From Hymenobacter tibetensis (GTDB lineage: Bacteria > Bacteroidota > Bacteroidia > Cytophagales > Hymenobacteraceae), in the NCBI RefSeq assembly GCF_022827545.1, contig NZ_CP094669.1:3500001-3564000 (forward strand): a stretch of 64,000 bases of DNA. The letters are read 5' to 3'. The notes beneath the pieces are model-generated. The model did not search any database. It was not told where the DNA came from and saw only the letters and a program-made list of their open reading frames with translations. Of the stretch, positions 63,207 through 64,000 are shown piece after piece (positions within the stretch are counted from its first letter, which is position 1; every line of letters begins with the position of its first letter). Made by a program: the position numbers and the translations under genes.

Positions 63207-64000
63207 CTACTGCACTTTCGCAGGTTGCGTGGCGGAGGCAGTGGGCGTCAAGGTTACGGGACCTAGCAGGCCCGACTCCTGCGGCGTCCATTTTTCGGCG
63301 GTGAACAGGCCTTCGGGGGTGCGGTTTTCCTTGAGCCGGGCGGCTACGTTTACGTTGTAGAATTTCTTGTACTCGACGTGGTTCTTGTCCATGTCGATGA
63401 TGCGGTTAGCCATGCCATTGCTAACCGTCACGGTCAGGCTGTTGGTGGCTTGCAGTTGCTCTTTGGACACATACACTTGGTAAACTGGCCCGATGAGCGT
63501 GCCGAGTTCTTTGCCGTTGAGTTGCACGCGGGCACTCTGCGCCACGCGGCCAAGGTCGAGCAGCCAGCCGGTGCCAGTGCCTTGCGGCGCGGGGAAGGAC
63601 GTGGTGTAGGTAGCAGTGCCGGAGAACTTCTGGCCCGCTTCGCCAGCCATCGTGGTCCAGGAGTCCAGCTTCTGCGTTTGCAACGGCGCCGGCAGCGTCG
63701 GCCCACCTGATACGAAGGCCACCTTCCAGGTGCCGTTGATGGGCTGCGGGGCACCGGCTGGCTTCACGTAGGCATAGGCCGGGCCGGTGGTGCCGGCTTC
63801 GTTGGTTTCCAGAATGCATGACTCGCCGGGAGCCAACTGCACGTACACTTCCGGCATTCCCTCCGCGGCAGTCCGGATGGAGGCCATACCGAGCTTTTCG
63901 GTCATGGGGTTGTAGAGGGCTACTGATTTGGCGGCGGTTTGCAGCGGCAACCAACCGTCGATAGCCTTGTCGCTCCAGTTGGCCACAAAATAGTAGTGCC
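63207..64000 (-). CDS. Glycosyl hydrolase, probable GH106 alpha-L-rhamnosidase, C-terminal part
   Basis: The gene runs off the right edge; about 263 C-terminal residues are present. The first residues in the window read HYYFVANWSDKAIDGWLPL, and later blocks are YNPMTEKLGMAS, WTTMAGEAGQKFSGTATYTT, LLDLGRVAQSARVQLNGKELG and SGLLGPVTL. The last beta-domain pattern and the SGLLGPVTL ending match GH106-like rhamnosidases of Bacteroidota. In this setting it would release terminal rhamnose from rhamnogalacturonan fragments. The catalytic domain is not seen, so the family assignment is tentative. It precedes rhaM on the same strand. Confidence 0.72.
   Translation of the reverse strand, partial: HYYFVANWSDKAIDGWLPLQTAAKSVALYNPMTEKLGMASIRTAAEGMPEVYVQLAPGESCILETNEAGTTGPAYAYVKPAGAPQPINGTWKVAFVSGGPTLPAPLQTQKLDSWTTMAGEAGQKFSGTATYTTSFPAPQGTGTGWLLDLGRVAQSARVQLNGKELGTLIGPVYQVYVSKEQLQATNSLTVTVSNGMANRIIDMDKNHVEYKKFYNVNVAARLKENRTPEGLFTAEKWTPQESGLLGPVTLTPTASATQPAKVQ

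Overview
The window looks like chromosome of a GC-rich member of the Bacteroidota, most likely a Hymenobacter-type Cytophagales bacterium. The genus is an inference from the GC-rich coding style together with two SusC/SusD pairs, RagB-type lipoproteins, Bacteroidota-style promoters (a -7 box ending in TTTG), LytTR/LytS signalling and few Shine-Dalgarno sequences. No rRNA, tRNA, CRISPR array, transposase or clear prophage was found.

Region 1 (1-21 kb) is mostly housekeeping and stress genes: the tail of an SMP-30/gluconolactonase, an orphan five-PAS histidine kinase, a PhoD-type phosphatase, two YsnF/DUF2382 stress proteins, a cysteine-synthase-like enzyme behind a SAM-I riboswitch with a visible terminator/antiterminator switch, two short-chain dehydrogenases, a WYL regulator with a DinB protein, a CHAP amidase, an amine oxidase, a RecE-like PD-(D/E)XK protein, a cyclase-family hydrolase and a GH63-type glucosidase.

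Region 2 (21-36.6 kb and 60.9-64 kb) is a rhamnogalacturonan/pectin utilisation locus: three GDSL rhamnogalacturonan acetylesterases, GH105 unsaturated rhamnogalacturonyl hydrolase, GH43, PL11 rhamnogalacturonan lyase, SusC/SusD, GH28, and the C-terminal part of a probable GH106 alpha-L-rhamnosidase at the right edge. A second SusC/SusD pair followed by a metzincin protease and an M20 amidohydrolase (36.8-45.9 kb) is inserted in it and looks more suited to peptides.

Region 3 (35.4-36.6 kb, 47-56.7 kb and 62.7 kb) is a complete L-rhamnose pathway: mutarotase RhaM, symporter RhaT, isomerase RhaI, kinase RhaB, the bifunctional aldolase/lactaldehyde dehydrogenase RhaEW, a GntR regulator, and LutABC to turn the L-lactate formed into pyruvate. 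The lyase, esterases and glycosidases would release rhamnose from pectin, RhaT would import it, and the pathway ends in DHAP plus pyruvate.

The most notable new signal is a shared composite promoter upstream of rhaT, rhaEW, rhaI-rhaB and the GH28 gene: a 20-bp tandem-repeat element (consensus CAGGAGAGTGCAGGACAGTT) followed after exactly 20 bp by ATTTG in all four cases. It defines a probable rhamnose regulon. Two families of dispersed intergenic palindromes are also present.
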